From: Thermoplasmata archaeon
Lineage (GTDB): Archaea > Thermoplasmatota > Thermoplasmata > RBG-16-68-12
Length of the DNA stretch: 64,000 nt
NCBI GenBank assembly: GCA_036395115.1
Contig: DASWDU010000005.1
Location: 1-64,000, forward strand
Reading direction: 5' to 3'
Shown here: positions 1-9,715 of the stretch, piece by piece
Layout: every line of letters starts with the position of its first letter
Numbering within the stretch: position 1 is the stretch's first letter
The notes under the pieces: model-generated
Told to the model about the DNA's origin: nothing
What the model saw: the letters and a program-made list of their open reading frames with translations, nothing else
The model's database searches: none
Program-made: the position numbers and the translations under genes

Positions 1-325
1 TGCCGATGTCGGCGACGATCGCCGAGCCGGTCACCGAGAGGATCGTCGCGCCTAAGAGCAGGACGCGGATGCCGAACGAGTGGGTGTTCGTGACCTGCAT
101 CGTGCCGACGATCGTGCCGCTCGGGCCGGAGAGGTGGACGACCTGGGAGACGCGCGCGACGATCGTCAGGCCGGCGTCCTGGTAGAGCAGGAAGTCCGTG
201 CGGAGGATGTCCGGCTTCGCGACGACGGTCGCGAGGAGGAGGACGGAGAGGATGGGCAGGGGCGCGTAGTAGCGCTTGCGGCCCCAGGGCGCCGGACGGA
301 AAGGGCTGCGTCGGATCTCACGCAT
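1..325 (-). CDS. Hypothetical membrane-anchored protein, 3' end cut off by window edge
   Basis: Reading the minus strand from ATG at 325-323 gives an open frame of 108 codons that runs off the window. The N-terminus is basic (MREIRRSPFRP) and is followed by a hydrophobic segment at about residues 23-36, consistent with a signal anchor. The visible part continues into a second hydrophobic stretch. A GAGGT ribosome-binding site lies 7 nt before the ATG. I do not recognise the family. It is divergent from the glycan cluster to its right. The start and reading frame are well supported, the function is unknown. Confidence 0.6.
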   Translation of the reverse strand, partial: MREIRRSPFRPAPWGRKRYYAPLPILSVLLLATVVAKPDILRTDFLLYQDAGLTIVARVSQVVHLSGPSGTIVGTMQVTNTHSFGIRVLLLGATILSVTGSAIVADIG

Positions 326-716
326 CTCAACAACCTCGGAGGTGGGACGCGTGCATCCGACGGTCCCACCCGCGGGTGCACGCCGGTCCGAGGACTTAAT
401 GCTTCCCAGGGGTCGAAATTTTGGTCTAGGCGGCGTAGAGCTGGATGGTCTTGGCATCTGGGTCGGGCGCTGGCTCTGGATGAGACGCATGTCCGAACAG
501 CACGACGGAGTGGTCTCTGTGGGCCGCGATCGACTTGGAGGCGAAGGAGGTCCTCGCCGTCCACCCACGACGACGCGGTCGCGCTTCGACGCGATGGTAT
601 TCTTCGCGAAGGTCTCCGCTGGTGTCGGAACCGGCGGCTCAGTCTCGATGGAGACGTGGTCCACTTCTACAATTGGGAGGCGTTAGGTTGACAGTCTCCG
701 AACCTTCCGGCGCAAC
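326..716. other. Intergenic region between divergent genes
   Basis: About 390 nt without a convincing gene. Short open frames on both strands are the usual GC-rich shadows without ribosome-binding sites. An AT-rich stretch around 393-402 (minus strand GCATTAAG) could be the box A of the minus-strand gene. Nothing else was seen. Confidence 0.4.
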
Positions 717-717
717 C

Positions 718-726
718 CTATTATAC
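718..726 (+). promoter_or_regulatory. Archaeal TATA box of the glycan cluster
   Basis: CTATTATAC sits about 45 nt before the GTG start at 767. A start site 25-28 nt downstream would give a leader of roughly 18 nt that contains GGAGA at 756-760. This suggests a short leadered transcript for the first glycosyltransferase. Confidence 0.5.
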
Positions 727-766
727 CCTGACGGAAACTGCGCCACCGCCACCATGGAGAGATTTC

Positions 767-1699
767 GTGGAAGTCATTGACGACGCCGAGGCGGCCGGCC
801 GGAGCCTCGAGGCCGAAGGCACGCGAACCGACTTCATTGTCGCGATTCCCGCGTTCAACGAGGGTCCGACGATTGGCTCGGTGGTCCTGAAGGCGAAGCA
901 ATACGCCGACGAAGTGGTGGTCGTCGACGACGGGTCCTCGGACGATACCGCGGAGGTGGCGGCCCTCGCGGGGGCGCACGTGATCCGCCATGCGAGGAAT
1001 TTGGGCAAGGGCATGGCCGTCCGCAGCGCGTGGCTCTACGCGCGGGAGGAGGACGCGGACGCGCTCGTCCTGTTGGACGGAGACCACCAGCACGAACCGA
1101 AGGACATCCCTCGACTCGTGGACCCGATCCGAGCGGGACGCGCGGACGTCGTGCTCGGCGTGCGATGGGGGAAGACCTCCGGGATGCCGATGTACCGTCG
1201 ATTTGGAAAGCGGGCCCTCGACTACGCGACGGCGGCCGCCGGGAAGAATGGCATGCTCACAGACTCCCAGTCCGGGTTCCGCGTCTTCTCCCGGCACGCC
1301 CTTGCATCGCTCGAACCGGCCGAAAACGGCCTCGCCATCGAGTCCCAAATGCTTCTGGAAGCTCAGGAGAAGAATCTTCGCATCGAGGAGGTTAGCATCG
1401 ATGCCCGATACGACGTCGGAGGGTCGACAATTTCTCCGGGAAGGCATGGCACGAGCGTCCTCGGGCGGATCATCACGCTGGTATCGGAGAAGAGGCCGCT
1501 TTTTTTCTTCGGCGTATTCGGCGCCATCCTCCTGTTGATTGCCGCAGCGCTCGGAGTCATCCTGCTCCAAATCTACTACACGAGCCGCGATTTCGCCATC
1601 GGCTACGCGTTCATCGTGGTGCTCTTCGGAACTGTAGGAATCGTCTCAATCTTCATCGGAATCACCCTTAACGCGCTGCGGCGGATATCCCCGAAATGA
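767..1699 (+). CDS. GT2 family glycosyltransferase, dolichol-phosphate mannosyltransferase type, with C-terminal membrane helices
   Basis: The 310-residue product has a GT-A fold signature: PAFNEG at residues 28-33, VVDDGSSDDT at about 51-60 and a DGDHQHEP metal-binding motif near residue 104. Two hydrophobic helices follow at about 245-268 and 280-302. This layout is typical of DPM1/DPMS-like enzymes that load a sugar on a polyprenyl phosphate at the cytoplasmic face. The GTG start is chosen because GGAGA lies 6 nt upstream and a TATA box lies at 718. It is the first gene of the + strand glycan cluster. The sugar donor cannot be read from the sequence. Confidence 0.85.
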   Translation: MEVIDDAEAAGRSLEAEGTRTDFIVAIPAFNEGPTIGSVVLKAKQYADEVVVVDDGSSDDTAEVAALAGAHVIRHARNLGKGMAVRSAWLYAREEDADALVLLDGDHQHEPKDIPRLVDPIRAGRADVVLGVRWGKTSGMPMYRRFGKRALDYATAAAGKNGMLTDSQSGFRVFSRHALASLEPAENGLAIESQMLLEAQEKNLRIEEVSIDARYDVGGSTISPGRHGTSVLGRIITLVSEKRPLFFFGVFGAILLLIAAALGVILLQIYYTSRDFAIGYAFIVVLFGTVGIVSIFIGITLNALRRISPK

Positions 1700-1725
1700 T
1701 TATTCCACTTTGAGGCAGGGACTTC

Positions 1726-2760
1726 TTGGCCAAAGAGAATGGGAAACGGGCGTTGGTCGCTGGCGCGGGCGGCTTCATTGGACACCATCTTGTGAAACAT
1801 CTGAAGACCAAGGGAATCTGGGTTCGCGGCGTGGATGTCAAGAAACCTGAATTTGAGCCGAGCCCGGCTGATGAATTCTTGGCTGCCGACCTAAGGGAGT
1901 ACGCCAACTGTCGTCAAGCGGTCCAAGGGGTCGAAGACGTGTACCAGCTCGCCGCAGACATGGGAGGCATCGGCTACATAACCTCGAACTTTGCCTCCCT
2001 GACGCGGAACAATGTCCTCATCAATTCCAACTTGCTGGAGGCGGCCCGCGAAGTGGGAGTCGCTCGGTATCTGTACGCGTCTTCTGCGTGCATCTACCCC
2101 GGCCATCTTCAGAAGAGCGAAGATGTGGCCCCTCTCAAGGAGAAGGACGCGATCCCCGCCGATCCCGAGCCCGGGTACGGATGGGAGAAACTCTTCACCG
2201 AACAGCTTGTGCAGTACTACCGTGATGACTACGAACTCGACACGCGAATCGTTCGCCTCCATAACGTCTACGGACCCCAGGCCACTTATGAGGGGGGGCG
2301 AGAGAAGGCGCCCGCCGCAATCTGCCGCAAGGTTGCGGAGGCCGAGGCAGAGTCGGCGATCGAGGTTTGGGGGGACGGTGAGCAGACCCGCAGCTTCTGC
2401 TATGTCGACGATTGCGTCGAAGGTCTCTCACGGCTCATGGACTCCGGCTTCCCGGAACCCCTCAACCTCGGAACCGATGAACTTGTCAGCGTGAACCAGC
2501 TCGTGGATATGGTTTGCGAGATCGCTAGAAAGCCCCTGAAGCGGGAATACGACCTGACCAAACCGCAGGGTGTTCGCGGCAGGAACAGCGACAACAGCCT
2601 CTTGCGGAAGGTGCTGAGGTGGGAGCCGAAAATCAGTCTGAGAGGAGGCCTGGGTGTCACGTACCCTTGGATCTGGGACCGACTTAACGAAAGAGGACGA
2701 GCCAAGCCACCTGCACCGGTTGGGGTTCGCCGAGAACCCAGCGTGCGGGTACGAGCATGA
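1726..2760 (+). CDS. NAD-dependent epimerase/dehydratase, GDP-mannose 3,5-epimerase-like
   Basis: This 344-residue extended SDR has the NAD-binding GAGGFIG motif at residues 13-19, a LAADMGG segment near 75, SSACIYP near 119 and the catalytic YGWEK (Tyr-x3-Lys) near 150. The LAADMGG-IGY and SSACIYP wording resembles GDP-mannose 3,5-epimerases, which interconvert GDP-mannose and GDP-galactose/gulose. The start is TTG, with no better ATG nearby. Its end overlaps the next gene by ATGA, which indicates translational coupling. The last 25 residues are a proline- and arginine-rich extension of unknown role. The exact substrate is inference. Confidence 0.8.
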   Translation: MAKENGKRALVAGAGGFIGHHLVKHLKTKGIWVRGVDVKKPEFEPSPADEFLAADLREYANCRQAVQGVEDVYQLAADMGGIGYITSNFASLTRNNVLINSNLLEAAREVGVARYLYASSACIYPGHLQKSEDVAPLKEKDAIPADPEPGYGWEKLFTEQLVQYYRDDYELDTRIVRLHNVYGPQATYEGGREKAPAAICRKVAEAEAESAIEVWGDGEQTRSFCYVDDCVEGLSRLMDSGFPEPLNLGTDELVSVNQLVDMVCEIARKPLKREYDLTKPQGVRGRNSDNSLLRKVLRWEPKISLRGGLGVTYPWIWDRLNERGRAKPPAPVGVRREPSVRVRA

Positions 2761-3917
2761 AGATACTCGCATTAGCCTCAACACTGGACTTGAAATACGG
2801 GTTGGGGTGCACCCCGTCGTGGTGGCAGCTGCTGAAGGGATTCCAAGAAACCGGCAACGAGGTCATCGCGATCCCGTACCTCGGAGACCCCGTGCAGAGC
2901 CTATGGTGGCGCACCTACGAGAATCCGTGCTCTTGGCAGAGCAAACTCTTCAATGCTCTCTCCAGGGTTCGGTCCGATCATCTCAACGGCAAAGTTGGGC
3001 CCTCTGCCGCCGTCTCTAAGTTCCTCGTGAAGAACCACATACGCCCTCGCTGGAAAAGACACCTGGACTACGTTCTCTCGAAGGAGAAGGATGTGGACTT
3101 CGTCTTCATGATGAACATCCCGGTCAATCACTTCACCGGCCTGCCGAGCCACATGAGGGACGAGTACGGCGTGAAGGTCGCGTACTATGAGGGCGACATG
3201 CCCACCATCTTGCCCCAGCACGCGCTGGCCCGGGAGTTCAAGTTCAGCTACTACGTGGATGCCGACCTGTCGGAATACGACGTCTTTTTCTCCAATTCCA
3301 AAGGCGCGATTCCTGCCATCAAGAACATGGGAGGGAGAGATGTTCGTCCGCTGTATTGGGCGGCCGACCCCGACCTTTGCAAACCGCTTGAGGCAGCGAA
3401 AGAGTACGACGTCTCCTTCTATGGCCACGGGTCCCAGTTGCGCGAGGAATGGCTGGCGAAGCTCATTGCGGAACCGAGCCAACGAAATCCGGAGATTCAC
3501 TTCGTCGTTGGCGGCAGAGACCTCCGCGTTCCCCTCGGGAAAGCAGAGTTTGTTGGGCCTGTCCCCTATTCCGAATTCGGTCGTTTTGTGAGCCGTTCGA
3601 GAATTAGTCTGAATATCACAAGAAGCAGTCATGCGACGGTCTACGCATCTGCGACTTCGCGGCCCTTCGAGCTTGCGGCGTTTGGGGCCTGCATGGTCTC
3701 CCAGCCGTACGAAGGCATCCAAGAGTGGTTCGAGGTCGGAAAGGAGCTGCTCGTTGTCGGAAGCGCGAACGAGGCTTCGGAAGTCTATGGCACACTCCTC
3801 GCGGACCGTGAGGCGGCGAACGAATTGGGCCGTCGAGCGCGGCGGCGAATCTTGACGGAGCATACATTCCACCATCGGGCCAAAGAGGTGGTTGCTGCGT
3901 TACGATCGGCGCCATGA
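2757..3917 (+). CDS. CgeB-like glycosyltransferase (GT-B, family 1-like)
   Basis: The 386-residue product has a variable N-terminal half. Its C-terminal half carries the pattern RPFELAAFGACMVSQ, then YEGIQEWFEVGKE, which matches the donor-binding region of CgeB/DUF3880-type glycosyltransferases. The ATG overlaps the stop of the epimerase gene (ATGA), so the two are probably made together. It likely transfers a nucleotide sugar to the growing surface glycan in the cytoplasm. About 280 nt without a gene follow, so it may end the first transcription unit. Confidence 0.75.
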   Translation: MKILALASTLDLKYGLGCTPSWWQLLKGFQETGNEVIAIPYLGDPVQSLWWRTYENPCSWQSKLFNALSRVRSDHLNGKVGPSAAVSKFLVKNHIRPRWKRHLDYVLSKEKDVDFVFMMNIPVNHFTGLPSHMRDEYGVKVAYYEGDMPTILPQHALAREFKFSYYVDADLSEYDVFFSNSKGAIPAIKNMGGRDVRPLYWAADPDLCKPLEAAKEYDVSFYGHGSQLREEWLAKLIAEPSQRNPEIHFVVGGRDLRVPLGKAEFVGPVPYSEFGRFVSRSRISLNITRSSHATVYASATSRPFELAAFGACMVSQPYEGIQEWFEVGKELLVVGSANEASEVYGTLLADREAANELGRRARRRILTEHTFHHRAKEVVAALRSAP

Positions 3918-4200
3918 AAGGGGTGTCACAAAGTGGGCCCTCGCAAGTGTGTCTCAGAGAGAGGGAAGAACCAGAGGCGTTGGAGTTCCCATCCATGCGC
4001 GTCAGAGCGGCAGAGATCGTCCCTTGGAACGTTCTCTTTCCAGACTGTATCCAATGAGACCCCACAAATACGTGAAGCCTACTCCGCGAGTCGCCAACGG
4101 ACTCCGTGCCGAAGTCCTACGAAAGTAATGCGCCTGCGGCATAGAAGGAGTACTCACACGATGTACGGTTCATTGCCACGTTTAGAAAGACGCGAATAGT

Positions 4201-5232
4201 ATGTCCCATTCCCTCGCCAAGAGGAGACTTCCAGCTAGCCTCCCGCCTGCAAAGAGCCGGGTTACGGGGTTCGAGTACATCCCAATGAGCTTTGTGGATG
4301 ATCTCAAGCAAGCGTTTGAAAGGCTCAACTGGAGAAAGTTCATCAAGCGTGATTCTCGTGTGTTTGTGAAACCGAACTTCACGCTGCCATTCTACAAGCC
4401 GGGCGTCACAACTACAGAGTCTGTGGTCGAGGCCACGCTTGAGATTCTGAAGGATCGAGCCTCAGAAGTATTTCTTGGAGAGTCCGATGGAGGAGCCAAT
4501 TCCTTCACGGCTGACTACTCGCTTCATGGCCACGGGATGCCGGAGATTTGCCGTCGTACCGGTGCGACTTTGCTGAACCTTTCAAGTGCGCAACGAAGGA
4601 GAGTTAAGGAAACCATCAACAGGATCCCGGTTGAGGTCACTCTACCAAAGCAGCTACTTGAAATTGATGAATCAGTTTCGATACCTGTCATGAAAGTCCA
4701 TGCCGTAACGGGCGTGTCCCTATCCTTGAAGAACATGTGGGGATGCCACCCCGATGGGATGCGGCTTGTCGATCACACGCATCTTTCGGAGCGACTCGCG
4801 CTAATCGCAAAGGTTGTTAACTTGAGATTCGCAGTAGTAGACGCCATCTACGGGCTCACCAGACGCGGTCCAATGCATGGCGACCCAATAAAAGTTGGAG
4901 CAGTCCTGGTCGGCGACAACCCGGTCGCTATCGATGCGACAGCAACACGGATGATGGGGTTTCGTGCCGAGGAAATCGATCACATAATTGGGGCAAATAG
5001 GGCGGGCCTTGGTCCTCACCGAGAAGGGGAAATTGATGTAGTCGGGGACTTGTCACCGTTCCAACAACACTTCAAGCTCAAGTCCACAATTGTTGACCGA
5101 CTGGGAAGCCTCACATTTCGCAGTGAGTATCTTACGAGACTGGTTTTCGATTCGGCGCTCTCTAGGCCGATATATGCGGCGGTAGGTCGCAAGTTTCGAA
5201 AGAAAATCCTAAAACCCGGAGACGAACTTTGA
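4201..5232 (+). CDS. DUF362 family protein
   Basis: The 343-residue product has DUF362 features: FVKPNFTLP near residue 56, VFLGESDGG near 95, SIPVMKVHAVTGVSLSLKN near 162, and VGDNPVAIDATATRMMGF near 240. DUF362 proteins often carry 4Fe-4S ferredoxin motifs, but no CxxCxxC cluster is seen here. The next gene starts directly after its stop (TGA then ATG), so the two form one unit. DUF362 genes do occur in glycan clusters, but the reaction is not established. The DNA here is clearly less GC-rich than the window average, a sign of transfer. Confidence 0.75.
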   Translation: MSHSLAKRRLPASLPPAKSRVTGFEYIPMSFVDDLKQAFERLNWRKFIKRDSRVFVKPNFTLPFYKPGVTTTESVVEATLEILKDRASEVFLGESDGGANSFTADYSLHGHGMPEICRRTGATLLNLSSAQRRRVKETINRIPVEVTLPKQLLEIDESVSIPVMKVHAVTGVSLSLKNMWGCHPDGMRLVDHTHLSERLALIAKVVNLRFAVVDAIYGLTRRGPMHGDPIKVGAVLVGDNPVAIDATATRMMGFRAEEIDHIIGANRAGLGPHREGEIDVVGDLSPFQQHFKLKSTIVDRLGSLTFRSEYLTRLVFDSALSRPIYAAVGRKFRKKILKPGDEL

Positions 5233-6471
5233 ATGCCGAGATCCCTCCGATTGCTCCAAGTTACCCCATACGCGGCGGCAGGTCCGAGGTTTGGAGGGAT
5301 ACCACTCTCGGTAAGGGTTACGTCTGACGCACTAGAGGAGAGAGGTCATCATGTTACGGTCTGGACGAGCGATTTGGGAGCGAATCCCGGAATCGACTCA
5401 GAGTCGACGAACACCGGGGTATGTATTCGTTACTTCCCTGCCAAGTGGAAATCGGTCGGGGAAAAGATCAATTCACCTATCGTTCCAGAGATCATGCTGG
5501 CAGGAAGAACTGGCTTGGCTGAGTTCGATCTCATTCACATGCATGGATATTGGAATCTCTTTGCGCCCAGCCTTGCACGAGTCGCCTCGATCGCGAAAGT
5601 TCCTTTTGTGGTCCAGCCACGAGGCTCACTATCGGAATACGCACTGCGTGGCTTCGCGAAACGAGTATTCGACTTCTTGTTTCGACGGACGATCGTGAGT
5701 CGTACGACACTGGCAATTGCTCTGACTCCAGCCGAGAAACGGGAGATGATCGCAAGGGGTTTCGAAGAGTCGCAGACTGAGGTTATCCCAAACTTCGTCA
5801 CCGGTCCTTCATTTGATTTACCCACTCGAAAGGCAGCCAGAAGGCATATTGGGCTGCCGCCGAATCGCCCAGTAATCCTGTTTCTTGGACGACTCCATGC
5901 TGCGAAAGGAATAGAACGTCTCATTTCGGCCTTCGCTGATGTTAGGCGGATCCTGCCAGAATCGATTCTTGTTGTCGCCGGTCCAGATGAAGGTCGGTTG
6001 GCAGATCTTCTCGGCCACTCCAGGTCACTGAATTTGCCAGATGTTCTTTTTCCGGGGCCTCTGCACTCCGACTTGAAATGGCTTGCTCTTCGTGCTGCTG
6101 ATGTCTTTTGCCTGCCCTCGCGCTCGGAAGGATTTCCGCGCGTGCTGCTGGAGGCGATGGTTGTTGGAACGCCTGTGGTGCTTTCGAATCAAGTGCACAT
6201 ACAGTATCTGGCGGAAGAAGGCGCTGCTCTATTCGTCAACCCGACACCAAAAGACCTCAGTGAGTCTCTTGTGACTGTATTGAGGGATAGTGGTTTGAGA
6301 TCCGAACTTGTGCGACACTCTCAAGAGTGCCTGGAGAAGCACTTTAGCAAGACTATCGTCACGAGCCATCTCGAAGAGGCTTATCTAAGAGCGATTGATA
6401 TTCGTCGAGGGGAGTCAGCCAGCCACTCTAGGAATCATTCCGGGAGAGTTGATGATGCCGCCTACTCCTGA
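5233..6471 (+). CDS. GT4 family glycosyltransferase (glycogen-synthase fold)
   Basis: The 412-residue GT-B enzyme starts with a glycine-rich acceptor loop (GPRFGGIPLSV near residue 17). It has FLGRLHAAKGIERLI near 217 and the retaining GT4 signature SRSEGFPRVLLEAM near 300, with Glu residues expected to bind the nucleotide sugar. It abuts the DUF362 gene with no spacer. It probably adds one sugar to a lipid-linked surface glycan. The 222 nt after it contain no supported gene. Confidence 0.85.
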   Translation: MPRSLRLLQVTPYAAAGPRFGGIPLSVRVTSDALEERGHHVTVWTSDLGANPGIDSESTNTGVCIRYFPAKWKSVGEKINSPIVPEIMLAGRTGLAEFDLIHMHGYWNLFAPSLARVASIAKVPFVVQPRGSLSEYALRGFAKRVFDFLFRRTIVSRTTLAIALTPAEKREMIARGFEESQTEVIPNFVTGPSFDLPTRKAARRHIGLPPNRPVILFLGRLHAAKGIERLISAFADVRRILPESILVVAGPDEGRLADLLGHSRSLNLPDVLFPGPLHSDLKWLALRAADVFCLPSRSEGFPRVLLEAMVVGTPVVLSNQVHIQYLAEEGAALFVNPTPKDLSESLVTVLRDSGLRSELVRHSQECLEKHFSKTIVTSHLEEAYLRAIDIRRGESASHSRNHSGRVDDAAYS

Positions 6472-6693
6472 ACCTCAAAGATCTGTGGAAAATCAGTTGG
6501 CTTTGGCTTTCGACCAAGACGGCCGAGTGCCCCAGGGTGCGCAGACGCAGGTGATTGACGGCCGCCTTAGGCAGGTCCAAGCAGCCCTCCGGGTTTCATC
6601 CGAAGAGACCAAACCAGATAACTTCGCCATCCATACAATCAGGATGCACCAGGCCAACCCATCCAAGCTCCTTCCTGAACCGTAGGTTCGGAC

Positions 6694-8523
6694 ATGTGCG
6701 GGATCGCCGGTTACGTCGGACCCGATTCCCGCGCAGCACTGAAGAAGACGATTGCGATGCTGTCGCACCGCGGACCTGATGACTTAGGAATCTATTTGTC
6801 CGATGGCATTGGACTCGCAAACGCCAGGTTGAGTATCATTGACATAGAAGGAGGGCACCAGCCGCTTGCGGGAGAGGATGACCTTGTCTGGGTCACTTTC
6901 AACGGGGAACTTTTCAACTTTCCCGCGGAAAGATCAAACCTAGAACGAAAGGGACACAGATTCCGAACCAATTCAGACACAGAGATTCTTGTTCACCTGT
7001 ACGAGGAACATGGACCGCTCTTCGCCGAGCGACTGAACGGCATGTTCGCGTTCGCCATTTGGGATGAACGCCTGCGAACTCTCTACCTAGCGAGAGATTA
7101 CGCCGGCATGAAACCTCTGTACTACACCTCAGCCAACAACAATACCTTTTGGTTCGCATCAGAAATCAAAGCTCTCCTCCCAACTCAGAGCCACCCCTCA
7201 CCGAATGTCGAAGCACTTTCAGACTTCCTCCGACTTGGCTACATTCCGGATCGTAGAACAATGTTTCGAGGTATATTCAAGCTGGGGGCGGGGCAAATCT
7301 TGAAGGTGTCATCCGAAGGTCAGCAACTGACATCTTACCACAAGTTCCACCCGGATCTGGGGGTGATGCTTGACGATCGGGCTTACGAGGCAAAGCTCCG
7401 TTTCGAACTCAATCGGGCTGCCGATGACTGGCTGATGTCAGACGTTCCGGTGGGATGCTTCCTTTCGGGTGGACTCGACTCGAGCCTCGTGGCCGCTTTG
7501 GTCGCGAAACGCGTTAGGGGGGAGATACGGTCTTACACAGCTTGGTTTGGCCCGGATTTTTCCAGCGAGTTGCGGGCGGCAAGAGCTGTCGCGGAAAAGC
7601 TGTCCCTTCTCTCAGAGGAGGTGCTGGTTGGTCCAAGCCAGGTAGTCAAGGATCTCCGATCAATTGCGTGGTCGCATGACGAGCCAGTGTCCGATCCCGC
7701 CGTAATACCCACTTTTTTCGTTTCAAAGGAAGCCGCGCGGAACGTCAAGGTCGTCTTCGCCGGAGAAGGTGCAGACGAGTTGTTCGGGGGATATCCTCAT
7801 CACCGATTCTTTGGGTACTGGATGGCGTTCAAGAGCGGGAGATTTCACCACCAAGCTGCCAGGATGCCGCAACCCACGAGTCACCTGGTGTCATTGGCCA
7901 GCAAGGTGGTAATCCCAGGTTACTCCTTCGCCGAGCGGTACCTAACTTTCCAGACGATCTTCGAACCGGAACTTGTCCGCAGGCTCGCTCCCAGCCTTCC
8001 TCCAGGAATTTCTGCTTCTCTTTTCGCTGGGATACTTCACGGGAACGGATTGCCTAGCCTGAACTTGATGCTCCTTTGCGATACGATGACGCGTCTAGCG
8101 GAAAGTTACATGATGAAAGCCGATAAAGCAACCATGGCCCACTCAGTTGAGGAACGATCGCCCTATCTGGACAAGCCTTTAATGGACTTCGCCTTCTCAG
8201 TTCCTGCCCGTCTCAAGATTACACCTCCTAGGGGGAAGCTTCTTCTGCGAAAGGTTGCGAAAGACCTGCTCCCTCGCTCGATCGTTCGACGACGGAAGGT
8301 TGGGTACGGCGTACCGGTTCGAGGATGGGTTCGGAGCGAGGTGGGCGAGTGTTTGGAGGCGCATATCTTTGAGAGCCAGTTGGTGAAGAGCTTGATGGAC
8401 CAGACGGTAGTTTCTCGAATAGTGCGGAGTCGTCAGATTAGGCCTTACCAATTTTGGCTCTTAGGCAGCTTGGCACTCTGGGACTCGGTTTTCTTCCGAG
8501 AGAGTCTTCCAAACTTCGCATAA
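6694..8523 (+). CDS. asnB: Glutamine-hydrolysing asparagine synthase family protein
   Basis: The 609-residue protein starts with MCGIAGYVG, leaving Cys2 as the glutaminase nucleophile after Met removal. Glutaminase motifs SHRGPDD and FNGEL follow. The ATP-pyrophosphatase loop SGGLDSS lies near residues 258-264, and EERSPYLDK lies in the synthase domain. Length fits AsnB. In polysaccharide clusters AsnB paralogs often amidate uronic acids or amino-sugar carboxylates rather than make asparagine, and the neighbours favour that. The sequence alone cannot separate the two roles. Confidence 0.85.
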   Translation: MCGIAGYVGPDSRAALKKTIAMLSHRGPDDLGIYLSDGIGLANARLSIIDIEGGHQPLAGEDDLVWVTFNGELFNFPAERSNLERKGHRFRTNSDTEILVHLYEEHGPLFAERLNGMFAFAIWDERLRTLYLARDYAGMKPLYYTSANNNTFWFASEIKALLPTQSHPSPNVEALSDFLRLGYIPDRRTMFRGIFKLGAGQILKVSSEGQQLTSYHKFHPDLGVMLDDRAYEAKLRFELNRAADDWLMSDVPVGCFLSGGLDSSLVAALVAKRVRGEIRSYTAWFGPDFSSELRAARAVAEKLSLLSEEVLVGPSQVVKDLRSIAWSHDEPVSDPAVIPTFFVSKEAARNVKVVFAGEGADELFGGYPHHRFFGYWMAFKSGRFHHQAARMPQPTSHLVSLASKVVIPGYSFAERYLTFQTIFEPELVRRLAPSLPPGISASLFAGILHGNGLPSLNLMLLCDTMTRLAESYMMKADKATMAHSVEERSPYLDKPLMDFAFSVPARLKITPPRGKLLLRKVAKDLLPRSIVRRRKVGYGVPVRGWVRSEVGECLEAHIFESQLVKSLMDQTVVSRIVRSRQIRPYQFWLLGSLALWDSVFFRESLPNFA

Positions 8524-8636
8524 CAATTCATCCTTGATGGTGAGGAGGGCAAAGATGAATCGTCTGATCGGAGTCCCGGTTGCGATCCTCTACGAGGTCT
8601 TCTGGACCAGATTTGTCCCTGTGAAATGCTTGTGAA

Positions 8637-9704
8637 GTGATTCAAATGGCTACGCTGGCGTTTGTAACTGACTGCCCTCCGGATTCCCAAAGCGCGGTAC
8701 ACCGAGTGAGCTACGTTGTTGAGGAACTCGCCAAACAGGGCCATCTGACTAAATCATTCTTCGGAAAACGGGGTGGCATCGCCGGTCATGTTTACTCTCG
8801 AATGACGCTCGGCGCCGCCGTGAAGTGCCTGAGTGCTATCCCCCAAGCGGACGTCCTAGTCGTACACAGGGCCGGAGATCCGATTACGGCACTTCTCATC
8901 AAAGTTCAAAAAAGGCTGGGTGGGATGTTGGTTTTTGATATCGACGACGCTGTCTACCTCCGATGGAACATCCTTACAATGTCCATCCCGCAAATTGTGA
9001 AGGCGAGCGACTTCGTAGTAGTCGGAAGTCACGAGATTGCGAACTACTGCCGACAGTGGAACAAGAACGTACATATCATTCCAAGCGGCGTTGATACTAA
9101 TCTCTTTCATCCAAGTTCTCGGGTGAGGAGTAAGCACAAGCCGGTCGTTGGATGGCTCGGAGATGGACGCGTCCATGGAAGGAACCTTGAGGTCCTCGTA
9201 GAGCCGCTTTTGGCTCTAGCGGACCGCTGCGATTTCAAGTTCAAGATGGTGAGCGCGCTCGGATCCTCGTATATTCGTGGAGCATTCTCCAAACTTGCCG
9301 CCCGCATCGAGATCGACTTCGGCCTTCGACGATGGGTAGACATTTCACTCATACCTGAAATGGTCAGCGATTTCGACGTTAGCGTTATGCCATTGATCGA
9401 TGATGACTTCAACCGCGCCAAAGGTGGTCAGAAGCTGCTCGAATCCATGTCGATGGAAATACCAGTGGTTGCGAGCGCTGTCGGCGAAAACAAGTATATC
9501 GTAAGTCACGGCTCTGACGGGCTTCTTGTCTCTTCAGCCGATGAGTGGGAGGCAGCGCTCGCGTCGCTTCTGAACGACCCAGAACGACGTCACACCTTTG
9601 GAAAAGCAGGCCGTCGAAAGATTCTCGAGCGCTATTCCAAGGACGTTTGTGCTTCTCACTTCGCGAGAATCTTGGAAGCCACGAGAACAAGGACGACAAC
9701 ATAG
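8637..9704 (+). CDS. GT4-like glycosyltransferase
   Basis: The 355-residue GT-B protein has an N-terminal Rossmann half, a hinge at IIPSGVDTNLFHP near residue 143, the donor-side GWLGDG near 165 and KGGQKLLESMSMEIPVVAS near 262, where the Glu would bind the nucleotide. The GTG start at 8637 is followed by an in-frame ATG at 8646, and either could be used. It belongs to the less GC-rich part of the glycan cluster. Its sugar is unknown. Confidence 0.75.
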   Translation: MIQMATLAFVTDCPPDSQSAVHRVSYVVEELAKQGHLTKSFFGKRGGIAGHVYSRMTLGAAVKCLSAIPQADVLVVHRAGDPITALLIKVQKRLGGMLVFDIDDAVYLRWNILTMSIPQIVKASDFVVVGSHEIANYCRQWNKNVHIIPSGVDTNLFHPSSRVRSKHKPVVGWLGDGRVHGRNLEVLVEPLLALADRCDFKFKMVSALGSSYIRGAFSKLAARIEIDFGLRRWVDISLIPEMVSDFDVSVMPLIDDDFNRAKGGQKLLESMSMEIPVVASAVGENKYIVSHGSDGLLVSSADEWEAALASLLNDPERRHTFGKAGRRKILERYSKDVCASHFARILEATRTRTTT

Positions 9705-9715
9705 GATGGACGGAA

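Noticed and set aside
80-691. Open frame of 203 codons at the left end
   Set aside because: It runs opposite the partial membrane protein and through the divergent promoter, is Arg/Asp-rich and has no motif.
3918-4200. Gene or tRNA in the gap after the CgeB-like gene
   Set aside because: Only short frames without ribosome-binding sites and no cloverleaf could be drawn.
6453-6685. Possible 76-residue protein after the GT4 gene, with GGGAGAG before its ATG
   Set aside because: No hydrophobic or domain pattern, Gln/Pro-rich and it overlaps the GT4 end. The ribosome-binding site alone is not enough.
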